Origin: Nonomuraea rubra | Lineage (GTDB): Bacteria > Actinomycetota > Actinomycetes > Streptosporangiales > Streptosporangiaceae | NCBI RefSeq assembly: GCF_014207985.1 | Contig: NZ_JACHMI010000001.1 | Span: 4,943,001-5,007,000 of the forward strand | Length of the DNA stretch: 64,000 nucleotides | Reading direction: 5' to 3' | Made by a program: the position numbers and the translations under genes | Notes under the pieces: generated by a model | The model's database searches: none | What the model was told of the DNA's origin: nothing | What the model saw: the letters and a program-made list of their open reading frames with translations, nothing else | Shown: positions 24,229-31,925 of the stretch, in pieces | Position numbering within the stretch: position 1 is the first letter of the stretch | Layout: each line of letters starts with the position of its first letter

Positions 24229-25110
24229 TCAGTCGGCCACTTGGATGGTGGCGATGCCGAGCGTGCTCGTCATCGGCAGCAGCCCGGCCTCGAAGACCGC
24301 CCCGAGGAACGGCGCGGCGAGCTGGGCCAGCCGCCCGGCGCGTTCCTCCCCGAGCAGCCGCCAGGGCTCGAAGGCCAGGTCGTCGGTCATCCGCTCGACC
24401 TGGTCGCGCAGCGCCCTGCCGCGCTCGGTGGCCTGCCCGCCGGCCTCCACCAGGCCCCGGGCGGCCAGCCGTTCCCGCGCGGCGGCCCACTCCTGCTCGC
24501 TCCACCCGCGCCCGGCGAAGTTCTCGACCGGCGCGGCCCCGACCGCGGCGAACGACACCAGCGCCTCGCACCCGTCCAGCCCGGCCGCGGCCAGCGCCGC
24601 GAGATGGCCGTCGCCGCGGTGCTCGCGCAGCACGGTGGCCGCCTGCCACAACACCAGGTGCGGCTCGTCCGGCCACGGCAGGTCCAGGTTGGCCGCCGCG
24701 AACGGCCGCCCCTCCACCCGTACGCTCTCGGCCGCCCGCCTGGCCAGCTCCGCCGCCTCGGCCACGTCCTGCCCCGCCAGCCGGCCGTCGCCGAGCAGGT
24801 GGCGATAGGTCTCGTCCACCGCTTCCAGCCGTGCCCGCAGCACCTGCCCGGGCGAGGCCACCTCCCACACGGCCGGAACCTGCTCGGCGATCATCCGAGG
24901 GCTGAAGCTGTAGTAGACGGCCGTGGCCAGGCGCGTCCCGGCCCGCCCCAGCGGCGCCGAGCGGTAGGCGAAATAGCTCGGCCAGCGGGACTCCACGTCG
25001 TACCCGAGTGCCGCCGCCCGCCCGAAGCCCTGCGGCGAGAAGTACAGCACGGCATGGATCGGCTCCAACTGGTGCCACATGCGGCGGGCAAGCCTGGACG
25101 GTGCGCTCAT
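24229..25110 (-). CDS. SCO6745-family helical protein
   Basis: A 293-residue, mostly alpha-helical protein matching the actinobacterial SCO6745 family. It opens RLARRMWHQLEPIHAVLYFS, then GYDVESRWPSYFAYRSAPLG, and has a winged-helix-like C-terminal third (GWSEQEWAAARERLAARGLV, EAGGQATERGRALRDQVERM) that resembles MarR proteins. No enzymatic motif is seen. ATG 25110 has GAGAGG 6 bp upstream. It is divergent from the CGNR zinc-finger gene, with an inverted repeat pair spanning both starts. Confidence 0.8.
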   Translation of the reverse strand: MSAPSRLARRMWHQLEPIHAVLYFSPQGFGRAAALGYDVESRWPSYFAYRSAPLGRAGTRLATAVYYSFSPRMIAEQVPAVWEVASPGQVLRARLEAVDETYRHLLGDGRLAGQDVAEAAELARRAAESVRVEGRPFAAANLDLPWPDEPHLVLWQAATVLREHRGDGHLAALAAAGLDGCEALVSFAAVGAAPVENFAGRGWSEQEWAAARERLAARGLVEAGGQATERGRALRDQVERMTDDLAFEPWRLLGEERAGRLAQLAAPFLGAVFEAGLLPMTSTLGIATIQVAD

Positions 25111-25122
25111 GACGAACCTCTC

Positions 25123-25192
25123 ACTGTCTAGATAAGATATGCCAGTGACGATAGAGGCTTGGCGCATCACTGGTCAATCACAGATAGACAGT
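25123..25192. promoter_or_regulatory. Inverted repeat ACTGTCTA ... TAGACAGT around the divergent starts
   Basis: ACTGTCTA at 25123-25130 is inverted as TAGACAGT at 25185-25192; similarity extends outward (TCACTGTCTAGAT versus TAACTGTCTATCT on the opposite strand). The left arm is in the 28-bp gap between genes, the right arm falls inside the first codons of the CGNR gene, raising the question whether that gene starts further right. A regulator bound at both arms could control both genes. Confidence 0.5.
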
Positions 25193-25780
25193 TATGTTGG
25201 GAGGTGGGCGGAGCTCGCCGTCCTGCTGGTGAACGAACTGCACGTCACCCGGGCCCGCGGCCGGCCCGTCACACCGCCGGCCGACCGCCGCGCCGCCCTG
25301 CTGGAGGCGTTCGCCCGCGAAAGCTGGGCTCCAGGCGGCCCGCCCGCCCTGACGCCCGCCCTGACGGACGCGGACGCCGACCGCTTGAGGGACGCGGACG
25401 CCGCCCGGCTGACGGACGCGGACGCCGACCGCCTGGCGGAGGTGGCCGCCGAGCTGCACCCCGCCTTCTCCGGCGACCTCACCGCGCTCAACCAGGCCCT
25501 GGTACGCCACGCCGCCGTCCCGAACCTGCACGGCGATCCGCCGGTCCTCGCCTTCCACGCCCCCGGCGCCGACCTGGCGGACGCCTGGGCCGCCGACGCC
25601 GCCACGGCCCTGGCCATGGTGATCGGGGTGGGGCAGGGGCGGCGGCTGCGGTCCTGCGAGGCGGAGGGATGCGACCTGGTGTTCTTCGACGTCACCCGGA
25701 ACGCCTCCCGCCGGTTCTGCGGCCTCCCGTGCCAGAACCGCGCCAAGGCCAGCGCCTACCGCGCCCGCCGCCGCACCTGA
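25139..25780 (+). CDS. ABATE/CGNR zinc-finger regulator
   Basis: A 213-residue probable stress regulator. The N-terminal ABATE-type region (about 18-140) begins WAELAVLLVNELHVTRARGR, and the C-terminal finger has a CEAEGC pair and CGLPCQNRAKASAYRARR, the CGNR signature (here CGLPCQNR). An internal acidic repeat (DADADRLRDADAARLTDADA) is unusual and imperfectly repeated. ATG 25139 has no ribosome binding site and may be leaderless. It diverges from the SCO6745 gene. Targets unknown. Confidence 0.85.
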   Translation: MPVTIEAWRITGQSQIDSYVGRWAELAVLLVNELHVTRARGRPVTPPADRRAALLEAFARESWAPGGPPALTPALTDADADRLRDADAARLTDADADRLAEVAAELHPAFSGDLTALNQALVRHAAVPNLHGDPPVLAFHAPGADLADAWAADAATALAMVIGVGQGRRLRSCEAEGCDLVFFDVTRNASRRFCGLPCQNRAKASAYRARRRT

Positions 25781-25790
25781 CCCCGCGTCC

Positions 25791-25878
25791 CGCGCCCGCC
25801 ACCGCGCCCGCCACCGCGCCCGCCACCGCGCCCGCCACCGCGCCCGCCACCGCGCCCGCCACCGCGCCCGCCACCGCG
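25791..25878. repeat. 12-bp tandem repeat, about seven copies
   Basis: ACCGCGCCCGCC is repeated six times exactly at 25801-25872, with partial copies on both sides. It lies in the 127-bp convergent gap between the CGNR and glycosidase-like genes; 12 bp is a multiple of three but no gene crosses it. Nothing else is seen in that gap. Confidence 0.9.
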
Positions 25879-25907
25879 CGTGATCCCGGGCTACCCCCGG
25901 GTGTGCG

Positions 25908-26867
25908 TCACTCGGACGGGATCCGGATCATGCGCAGCTCGTGCGCGCCGTCCGCGCGGGTCAGCTCGTAGTACAGCCACCACCGCCCCTCCAGCAGCAG
26001 CGCGTCCAGGTACCGGACCGAGCCGCCGCGGTGCGGCGAGGTCACCCAGGGCCGCTCGCCCGACAGCCGCCGCCAGCCGAACAGGTCGCCGGAGACCGCG
26101 ACCCCGCAGCGCTCCTCGTAGTTCTCCTCGTGCGAGGCCGACCCGTCGTAGAACCCCACGTACCCGCCGGGCACGGGCACCACGCTGTTCAGCCGTGCCT
26201 GGTACCGGTCCCATCCCTGGCCCACCCCCAGGGCCTGCCCGTGCCAGGTGAACGACGCCCCGCCGTCCAGGCTGGTCGCCAGCCCCGTGGGGTGCGTGGT
26301 GGCGCCGACGTTGTAGATGTCGGCGCTGGCGTGCGCCTCGCCGCCCAGGCCGTCCAGCGCCTCGGCGTAGCTGGCGAACAGGTACGTCACCGGCCCGGCC
26401 CGCAGCACGTACGGATCCTTGACCCCCTCGGTCCCGGTCGAGGCCGCCGTCAGCACCGGCCGCGCCGAGGCCACGTCGAACTCCGACGGATGCGCCGCCG
26501 GGCCCAGCGCGTCGATCCGCCACCGGTTGTCGGCCGGGTCCACGTACGACAGGTAGAGCACGAACCCGCCCCCGTCCGCGGGAGCCAGGCAGAACCGTTC
26601 CATGGACGGCGTGCCCAGCTCGTCCTTGTGCACCGACCACACGTCGGTGAAGCGCACGCCGTCGTCGCTGACAGCCACCGCGCAACGCCAGCCGCGCTCG
26701 GCCCCGGCGCCGCGGGGACGCCGCCGCCGGTAGGTCAGCCAGAACCGCTCCCCGTCGTGCAGCACGCCGGGGCAGCCCACCCAGTACCCCTCCTCGTTCT
26801 TCTCCGGAGCGAGCACCACCGTGCCCGCCAGCGGGTCGAACGCGGGAAGCGGGCCGAATTCCATCAT
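25908..26867 (-). CDS. Five-bladed beta-propeller glycosidase-like protein (GH130/GH43-like)
   Basis: A 319-residue intracellular protein without signal peptide. Repeated blades carry motifs of propeller glycosidases: GYWVGCPGVLHDGERFWLTY, SMERFCLAPADGGGFVLYLS, GVKDPYVLRAGPVTYLF and ATSLDGGASFTWHGQALGVG, ending GGSVRYLDALLLEGRWWLYY. Acidic residues at blade starts (GVKDPYV, DGSASHEENYEER) could be catalytic, but no family's full triad was recognised, so GH130 or GH43 kinship is tentative. It lies 14 bp after the ROK gene on the same strand, which suggests action on the sugar sensed by that regulator. ATG 26867 follows AAGGA by 4 bp; an adjacent second ATG is possible. Confidence 0.7.
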   Translation of the reverse strand: MMEFGPLPAFDPLAGTVVLAPEKNEEGYWVGCPGVLHDGERFWLTYRRRRPRGAGAERGWRCAVAVSDDGVRFTDVWSVHKDELGTPSMERFCLAPADGGGFVLYLSYVDPADNRWRIDALGPAAHPSEFDVASARPVLTAASTGTEGVKDPYVLRAGPVTYLFASYAEALDGLGGEAHASADIYNVGATTHPTGLATSLDGGASFTWHGQALGVGQGWDRYQARLNSVVPVPGGYVGFYDGSASHEENYEERCGVAVSGDLFGWRRLSGERPWVTSPHRGGSVRYLDALLLEGRWWLYYELTRADGAHELRMIRIPSE

Positions 26868-26881
26868 GTTGTCCTTACCTC

Positions 26882-28042
26882 TCAAACGTCGTAGAAGAGC
26901 CGGTCCAGAGCGACGGCGGCGCTGCCCACCACGCCGGCGTCCGGGCCGAGCGTGGCCCGCCGCACCTGCACCGCCTCGCGCAGCACGGGGAACGCCCTGG
27001 CCCGCAACGCCGCCCTGACCTGGTCGAGCACCGGCTCGGGAGCCGTGCGGAAGGCGCCGCCGAGCAGGATCAGCGCGGGATTGAGCAGGTTCACGGCGCT
27101 GGCCAGGCCGGTGGCGAGCCGGTCCACCACCTCGTCCAGCGCGGCGCCGGCCCGCCCGTCGCCGCCGGCTGCGGCCGACGCCAGGTCGGCGAGCGGGTCC
27201 GCGCTGTCGCGGCCCAGCAGGGCGCGGGCCCGCTCGGCCAGGTACGGCTCGGCCACCACGGTCTCCAGGCAGCCGGTCGCACCGCACGCGCACGGCCTGC
27301 CCCGCTCCACCACCCTCAGGTGCCCCAGCTCCGTGACCCCGTGGGTGCCGGACCTGAACGGCTGCCCGCCGATCACCAGGCCCGCGCCCACGCCGGTGCG
27401 GACGTACACGTACAGGAGGGGATCGGCCCCGCCCGTGTCGCCGTAGCGGGCCTCGGCCAGCGCCATCGCCCGTACGTTGTGATCGACCACCGCCGGCACG
27501 CCCAGCGCCCGCTCCAGGGGATCGGCGAAATCCACGTCGCGCCAGCCCAGGTTGACGGACAGCACGTTGCGGCGCTGCCCGGGATCCACCGGGCCGGGGG
27601 CCGCGACCCCGATGCCCAGCAGCCGGTCGCCCGCCTCCTCCGCCAGCGCGGCGGCGGCCCCGGCGATCCGCGCCACGACCCGCGCGGGCGGCTCGCCCGC
27701 CAGGTCGAACCCGAACGAGCGCACGTTCGCGGCGCGGGCCCTGAGGTCGCACAGCCCGAGCCGCACCCGTCCCGCGCCGACCTGGACGCCGATGACGTGC
27801 CGGGCGCCGGCGTGCAGCCCGACCTCCGTCGAAGGGCGGCCGACGCGGGTGCCGGCGCCGTCCGTGGCACCCTCGCGGACCAGGCCCTCGTCCAGGAGTT
27901 GGGCCACCACCTTCGTCATGGTCGTGGGGGACAGGGCCAGCCGCCTGGCGAGGTCCGCGCGGGGCTGCGGGCCGTGGTCGCGCAGGGTGCGCAGTACGAG
28001 GCGTCTGTGCAGTCTGCGGACGTCCTGCACCGGTGTGGGCAT
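26882..28042 (-). CDS. ROK-family transcriptional regulator
   Basis: A 386-residue NagC/XylR-type repressor. The N-terminal winged helix (about 8-65) reads LVLRTLRDHGPQPRADLARR and LSPTTMTKVVAQLLDEGLV. The ROK sugar-kinase-like domain includes IGVAAPGPVDPGQ, VYVRTGVGAGLVIGGQ, GHLRVVERGRPCACGATGCL (zinc-binding cysteines) and ETVVAEPYLA. ATG 28042 has AAGGAG 7 bp upstream. It is first in an operon with the propeller glycosidase-like gene, so its ligand is probably a mono- or disaccharide from that enzyme. Confidence 0.92.
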   Translation of the reverse strand: MPTPVQDVRRLHRRLVLRTLRDHGPQPRADLARRLALSPTTMTKVVAQLLDEGLVREGATDGAGTRVGRPSTEVGLHAGARHVIGVQVGAGRVRLGLCDLRARAANVRSFGFDLAGEPPARVVARIAGAAAALAEEAGDRLLGIGVAAPGPVDPGQRRNVLSVNLGWRDVDFADPLERALGVPAVVDHNVRAMALAEARYGDTGGADPLLYVYVRTGVGAGLVIGGQPFRSGTHGVTELGHLRVVERGRPCACGATGCLETVVAEPYLAERARALLGRDSADPLADLASAAAGGDGRAGAALDEVVDRLATGLASAVNLLNPALILLGGAFRTAPEPVLDQVRAALRARAFPVLREAVQVRRATLGPDAGVVGSAAVALDRLFYDV

Positions 28043-28149
28043 GTCGGCGCTCCTTAATAACTAACGGGTAGAAAATAATTGCAGGACAACCTTCTCGTCA
28101 ACGGCTGGCGCCATGCCCGGCTGACCTCCGGAGGTGCGGGCCCGACGGA
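28043..28149. other. AT-rich spacer upstream of ROK gene
   Basis: The 107 bp between the ROK start and the stop of the convergently placed PLP-enzyme gene contains a short stretch of low GC (28053-28081, including TTAATAACTAACG and GAAAATAATTG), very unlike its surroundings. It is where the ROK promoter and operator must lie, but no convincing hexamers or palindrome could be fixed. Confidence 0.4.
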
Positions 28150-29376
28150 TCAGGCGCCGGCGAGCAGGCCCAGACGCCCGGCCACGGAGGCCACCGCGCC
28201 CAGGATCCGGTCCACCTGCCCGCCCGTGTGCGCAGCCGTGACGCTCAGCCGGATCAGCGCCTCGCCCTCGGGAACGGCCGGCGGCAGCATGACGTTCGCC
28301 AGGACCCCCTCCTCCAGCAGCCCGGCCCAGAACCGGCAGCAGGTCAGCCGGTCGCCGACCCGCAGCGAGACCGTGGGCGTGCCGCCCGGCGCGATCCCGA
28401 ACCCGAGCGCCACCAGCCCGGAGCGCAGCCGTTCGGCGTTGCACATGACGGCCCGGCGGCGCTCCGGCTCCGTGCGGACGATGCCGAGCGCGGCCAGCGC
28501 CGCCGCCGTGCAGGCAGGCGGCAGCGAGGCCGAGAACAGCGCGGACCGCGCGCTGTGCCGCAGGTAGTGCACCACGTGGTACGGCCCGGCGACGGCCCCG
28601 CCGAGCGTGCCGAAACACTTGGAGAACGTCACCGTCTGCACGTCCACGGCCGACTGCAGCCCATGGTGCTCGGCCGCCCCGCGCCCCCCGGCGCCCAGCA
28701 GCCCGGCGTCGTGCGCGCTGTCGAGCACGACCCGCGCCCCGTGCCGCGCCGCCAGCTTGGTGATGCCGGGCAGGTCGCACAGATCACCGCCCACCGAGAA
28801 CATGCCCTCCGTCAGCACGATCGCGCCCGCGGCGGGATCGGCGGCCTCCAGCATGCCGGCGAGCTGCGTCATGTCGTTGTGCCGGAAGCGCCGCAGCGCG
28901 GCCTGGCCGAGCCGGGCGGCGTCGATGAGCGAGGCGTGGATGCGCCGGTCGGCGTACAGCACGTCGCGCGGCCCGAACAGCGCGCTCAGCGCGAGGTTGG
29001 CCTGGTAGCCGGTGGAGACCACCATCGCCGCCTCGTGCCCGAGGAACGCGGCCAGCTCCCGCTCCAGCGTCTCGTGCAGGGCGAGCGTGCCGTTGAGCAC
29101 CCGCGACCCCGAGTTGCCCGCGCCCAGCCTGCGCAGCGCCTCGGCCCCCGCCTCCTTCAGCCGGGGATCGTCCGCCAGCGCCAGGTAGTCGTTGGAGCCG
29201 GCCATCAGCACCCGCCGGCCGCCCACCACCACCTCGCCGCCGCCCGGGCGCTCCTCCACCGGCAGGTAGTAGGGGTAGAGGCCGGACGCGGCCAGCGCCT
29301 CGGCCTCCGGGAGCCGGCACTTGCTGAAGGGGTCCGTCACGGCGCGGCACTCACTTTCCGGCTGAGTACGAGGCAT
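28150..29376 (-). CDS. spt: Alpha-oxoamine synthase, serine palmitoyltransferase-like
   Basis: A 408-residue fold-type I PLP enzyme that condenses an amino acid with an acyl thioester. Family landmarks: GSNDYLALADDPR, GNSGSRVLNGTLALHETLE, FSTGY-like VVSTGYQANLALSALFG, and the Schiff-base lysine K253 in VTFSKCFGTLGG. The region SALFSASLPPACTAAALAAL and the PPAVPEGEALIRLSVTAAH tail are closer to bacterial serine palmitoyltransferase than to BioF. Two departures: the Asp-Glu-Ala-His motif reads LDSAHDAG, and the Arg preceding the PP loop in Sphingomonas SPT is Leu here (NVMLPPAVP). No biotin genes are nearby; the divergent ACP, acyltransferase and reductase genes favour a sphingoid-base role. 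AONS or aminoacetone synthase remain alternatives. Confidence 0.75.
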   Translation of the reverse strand: MPRTQPESECRAVTDPFSKCRLPEAEALAASGLYPYYLPVEERPGGGEVVVGGRRVLMAGSNDYLALADDPRLKEAGAEALRRLGAGNSGSRVLNGTLALHETLERELAAFLGHEAAMVVSTGYQANLALSALFGPRDVLYADRRIHASLIDAARLGQAALRRFRHNDMTQLAGMLEAADPAAGAIVLTEGMFSVGGDLCDLPGITKLAARHGARVVLDSAHDAGLLGAGGRGAAEHHGLQSAVDVQTVTFSKCFGTLGGAVAGPYHVVHYLRHSARSALFSASLPPACTAAALAALGIVRTEPERRRAVMCNAERLRSGLVALGFGIAPGGTPTVSLRVGDRLTCCRFWAGLLEEGVLANVMLPPAVPEGEALIRLSVTAAHTGGQVDRILGAVASVAGRLGLLAGA

Positions 29377-29409
29377 TCCGGCGACTCACTCCGCATCTGG
29401 CGATCGTAG

Positions 29410-29438
29410 CTGACAGTGGTTGATCGTGATAGTAGAGT
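29410..29438 (+). promoter_or_regulatory. Promoter of the ACP-acyltransferase-reductase operon
   Basis: CTGACA (29410-29415) and TAGAGT (29433-29438) are 17 bp apart, a good housekeeping-type promoter in the 133-bp divergent gap between the PLP-synthase gene and the ACP gene. It leaves a leader of about 65 nt before ATG 29510. Confidence 0.6.
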
Positions 29439-29509
29439 AATCGCTGCCGGTGCGGAGCGAGCCGGTAGCCCGCAGGCCCCGACAGGCGACAGCCGACAAG
29501 GACGGATGC

Positions 29510-29758
29510 ATGACAGAGGACGAGATCTTCCACCAGCTGCGCGGCCTGTGCGCCGAGATCCTCGCGGTGGATCCGGCGCTCATCACCCCCGAGACGGACC
29601 TGCGCGAGGAGCTGGAGGCCGACAGCCTCGACATGGCCGAGCTGGCCGTGGCCAGCGGCGACCGGTTCGACCTCCTGGTGGACTTCGATCTCGCCCAGCA
29701 CGTACGCACCCTCGCCGACGTGACCACCCTCGTCCGCGCCGGGGTCCGGGCCGGCTGA
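29510..29758 (+). CDS. Acyl carrier protein
   Basis: An 82-residue carrier protein with the phosphopantetheine serine S39 in LEADSLDMAEL, preceded by ALITPETDLREEL and followed by the short helix III (TLADVTTLVRAG). AAGGA is 7 bp before ATG 29510. It differs from a FabD-type housekeeping ACP by its acidic, Val/Arg-poor helix II and by its context: first gene of an operon with a GNAT-like acyltransferase and an epimerase-type reductase, divergent from an SPT-like synthase. In Caulobacter a dedicated ACP (AcpR) accompanies SPT; the same role is inferred here. Confidence 0.88.
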   Translation: MTEDEIFHQLRGLCAEILAVDPALITPETDLREELEADSLDMAELAVASGDRFDLLVDFDLAQHVRTLADVTTLVRAGVRAG

Positions 29759-29787
29759 CGCCGGCCGTTCCAGCGCAGGGGGTCGCT

Positions 29788-30945
29788 TTGCCGGTCTTGT
29801 CCTCGTCACCGTCCTTGTCACCGCATCCCGCCGAGCCCGTCAGGGGGCGCCGCGGGCTCGCGGAGTTCATCGAGCTGCCGTACGTGCTGCACGGCAGCGA
29901 CCGGCACTTCGTGCCGCCGCTGCGCGGCGACTGCCGGCGCCTGCTCGACCGGCGGCGCAACCCGTTCTTCCGCTACGGCGAGGCCGAGCTGTTCACCGTA
30001 CGCAGGGGCGGGCGGGTCATCGGCCGGATCGCCGCCGTGCACAATCCCCGGCACAACGAGGTCCACCGGGCCCGCGACGGGTTCTTCGGGCAGTTCGCCT
30101 GCGCCGACGATCCGGCGGCCGCGCGGGAACTGCTCGACGCCGCGGCGCGCTGGCTGCGCGGGCGCGGGCTGGAGACCATGCTGGGGCCGGTCAACTTCAC
30201 CACGAACGACGAGTGCGGGGTGCTGGTCGAAGGGATCGACGCGCCGCCGAGCGTGATGATGCCGTACAACCCGGCCTACTACCCGGCGCTGCTGGAGTCC
30301 TGCGGGATGGTCAAGGCCAAGGACCTGTGGGCATGGGACGGCACGGGATGGGCGCCGCACGAGCGGCTGCTGCGCATCGCCCAGCGGGCCGAGCGGCGCC
30401 ACCGGCTCACCGTGCGGCCGCTCGATCCGGCGCGTTACGACGCCGACCTCGACCGGGTGAAGTCCGTCTTCGACCAGGCCTGGGAGGGCAACTGGGGCTT
30501 CACGCCGATGACGGACGCGGAGTTCGCCGCGGCCAAGCAGCGGCTGCGCAAGGTCATGGACCCGAGGCTCGTCCAGCTCGCCGAGCTGGCGGGCGAGCCG
30601 GTCGCGGTGGCGCTGGTGCTGCCCGACTTCAACCAGGCGCTGGCCGCGGCGGGCGGCCGCCTCAGCCGCTTCGGGCTGCCGATCGGGCAGGTACGGCTGT
30701 CCCTGGCGGCCCGGCGCATCGACCGCGTCCGCGGCATGCTCTTCGGCGTCGTCCCGCGGCTGCGCAGGCACGGCGTCGAGGCCGCCCTGCTCGCCCGCAC
30801 GTACGAGGCCATCACGTCCGGCGGCTACCACGGCGGCATGGAGCTCGGCTGGACCCTGGAGGACAACCAGGCCATCAACCGCTACCTGTCCCTGCTCGGC
30901 GGCACCCGCACCAAGGCGTACCGGATCTACCGGCGGGAGTTGTGA
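29788..30945 (+). CDS. GNAT-fold acyltransferase, candidate bacterial ceramide synthase
   Basis: A 385-residue cytoplasmic protein of the acyl-CoA N-acyltransferase superfamily with two GNAT-like halves. Recognisable family blocks: FIELPYVLHGSDRHFVPPLR, GRIAAVHNPRHNEVH, FFGQFACADDP, MLGPVNFTTNDECGVLVEG, MMPYNPAYYPALLESCGMVK and, near the end, GGMELGWTLEDNQAINRYL. Proteins with these blocks are usually labelled hypothetical or N-acetyltransferase. A GNAT-type N-acyltransferase performs the ceramide N-acylation step in Caulobacter; equating this protein with it rests on fold, size and its SPT/ACP/reductase neighbours, and needs a direct comparison. TTG 29788 follows AGGGGG by 5 bp. Confidence 0.65.
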   Translation: MPVLSSSPSLSPHPAEPVRGRRGLAEFIELPYVLHGSDRHFVPPLRGDCRRLLDRRRNPFFRYGEAELFTVRRGGRVIGRIAAVHNPRHNEVHRARDGFFGQFACADDPAAARELLDAAARWLRGRGLETMLGPVNFTTNDECGVLVEGIDAPPSVMMPYNPAYYPALLESCGMVKAKDLWAWDGTGWAPHERLLRIAQRAERRHRLTVRPLDPARYDADLDRVKSVFDQAWEGNWGFTPMTDAEFAAAKQRLRKVMDPRLVQLAELAGEPVAVALVLPDFNQALAAAGGRLSRFGLPIGQVRLSLAARRIDRVRGMLFGVVPRLRRHGVEAALLARTYEAITSGGYHGGMELGWTLEDNQAINRYLSLLGGTRTKAYRIYRREL

Positions 30946-31925
30946 CGGCAGCGCGTTACCTGGTCACCGGGGCCACCGGGTTCATCGGCAGGCGGCTGAC
31001 CCGCATGATCCTGGCGCGCGGTGGCGCCGTCACGGCCCTGGCCCGGCCCTCCGCGCGCGCCAGGGCGCTGCGCGAGCTGGGCGTTCAGGTCGTGACCGGC
31101 GACCTGACCACCGGCCGGGGGCTCACGGAGGCGTTGCGGGGAGCCGACCGGGTGATCCACCTGGCCGCCGCCCTGCGGGCCCGCGGCCCCGCCGGGTTCT
31201 GGACGGTCAACCGTGACGGCGTCGCCCGGCTGGTGCGCGCGCTGGCCGCCCAGCGCCGCCCGGCGCGCCTCGTGCTGTGCTCCTCGCTCGCCGCGGGCCC
31301 GGCCATCTCCCTGTACGGCGCCAGCAAGCGGGCCGGGGAGCAGGTCGCCAGGGAGTACGCGGGCCAGGTGCCCGTGGTCATCGTGCGCCCCGGCATCGTG
31401 TACGGGCCAGGCGAGGAGGCGCTGCTGCCCGCGCTCCTGCCCATGATCCGGCTCGGCGTCGTCGTCAAGGCGGGCTACGGCCCTCGCCGGTACGGCCTGG
31501 TCTACGTGGACGACCTGTGCACGGCCCTGCTCGCCGCTACCGAACGCGGCCCGGTCCTGGAGCCGGCCGGACGCGGCTCCGGCCCGCGATCCGGCGGCAC
31601 CCGCTCCGACACCGGTCCCGGTCTCTACCCGATCAGCGACGGCAACGCCTACGACTTCTCCGACATCTGCCGCGCCCTGGCCCGGGCGGCCGGTTGCCGG
31701 GACCCGCTCGTGCTGCCGGTGCCGATGCCGGCCGTGCACGCGGTGGCCGCGCTGGCCGAGCTGGCCGCACGGGGTGCCGTTCCGGCCCTGAACCGGGACA
31801 AGGCCAGGGAGATGGGCCACGCCGACTGGACGTGCGTGCCGGACGCCGCCGTACGCGAGCTGGGGTTCGCCCCCGCCACCACGCTCACCCAGGGGTTCGA
31901 GGCCGCGCTGCGCACCGCTCCGTGA
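30942..31925 (+). CDS. NAD-dependent epimerase/dehydratase-type reductase, candidate ceramide reductase
   Basis: A 327-residue extended SDR. The Rossmann motif GATGFIG is at residues 10-16, and the active-site pair Y125 and K129 in LYGASKRAGEQ, with the upstream Ser in LCSSLAAG. VVIVRPGIVYGPGEEALLP and YVDDLCTALLAA are typical of NAD-dependent epimerases and 3-beta-HSD-like enzymes. GTG 30942 overlaps the acyltransferase stop (GTGA), so they are translationally coupled. In Caulobacter the 3-keto group of the sphingoid intermediate is reduced by an epimerase-type enzyme (CerR), and this protein fits that slot. Its last 41 bp overlap the convergent PAP2 gene. Confidence 0.8.
   Translation: MTAARYLVTGATGFIGRRLTRMILARGGAVTALARPSARARALRELGVQVVTGDLTTGRGLTEALRGADRVIHLAAALRARGPAGFWTVNRDGVARLVRALAAQRRPARLVLCSSLAAGPAISLYGASKRAGEQVAREYAGQVPVVIVRPGIVYGPGEEALLPALLPMIRLGVVVKAGYGPRRYGLVYVDDLCTALLAATERGPVLEPAGRGSGPRSGGTRSDTGPGLYPISDGNAYDFSDICRALARAAGCRDPLVLPVPMPAVHAVAALAELAARGAVPALNRDKAREMGHADWTCVPDAAVRELGFAPATTLTQGFEAALRTAP

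Noticed and set aside
25791..25878. Possible CRISPR array at the short tandem repeats
   Set aside because: Units are 12 bp, directly adjacent, without spacers. The same applies to 11781-11886 and 59711-59812.
25908..27752. Apparent 614-residue protein spanning ROK and glycosidase-like genes
   Set aside because: The first half is a shadow of the ROK gene; the propeller protein starts at 26867.
28150..29376. BioF (biotin synthesis) assignment for the PLP synthase
   Set aside because: No bio genes nearby and the C-terminal blocks are nearer to SPT; kept only as an alternative.
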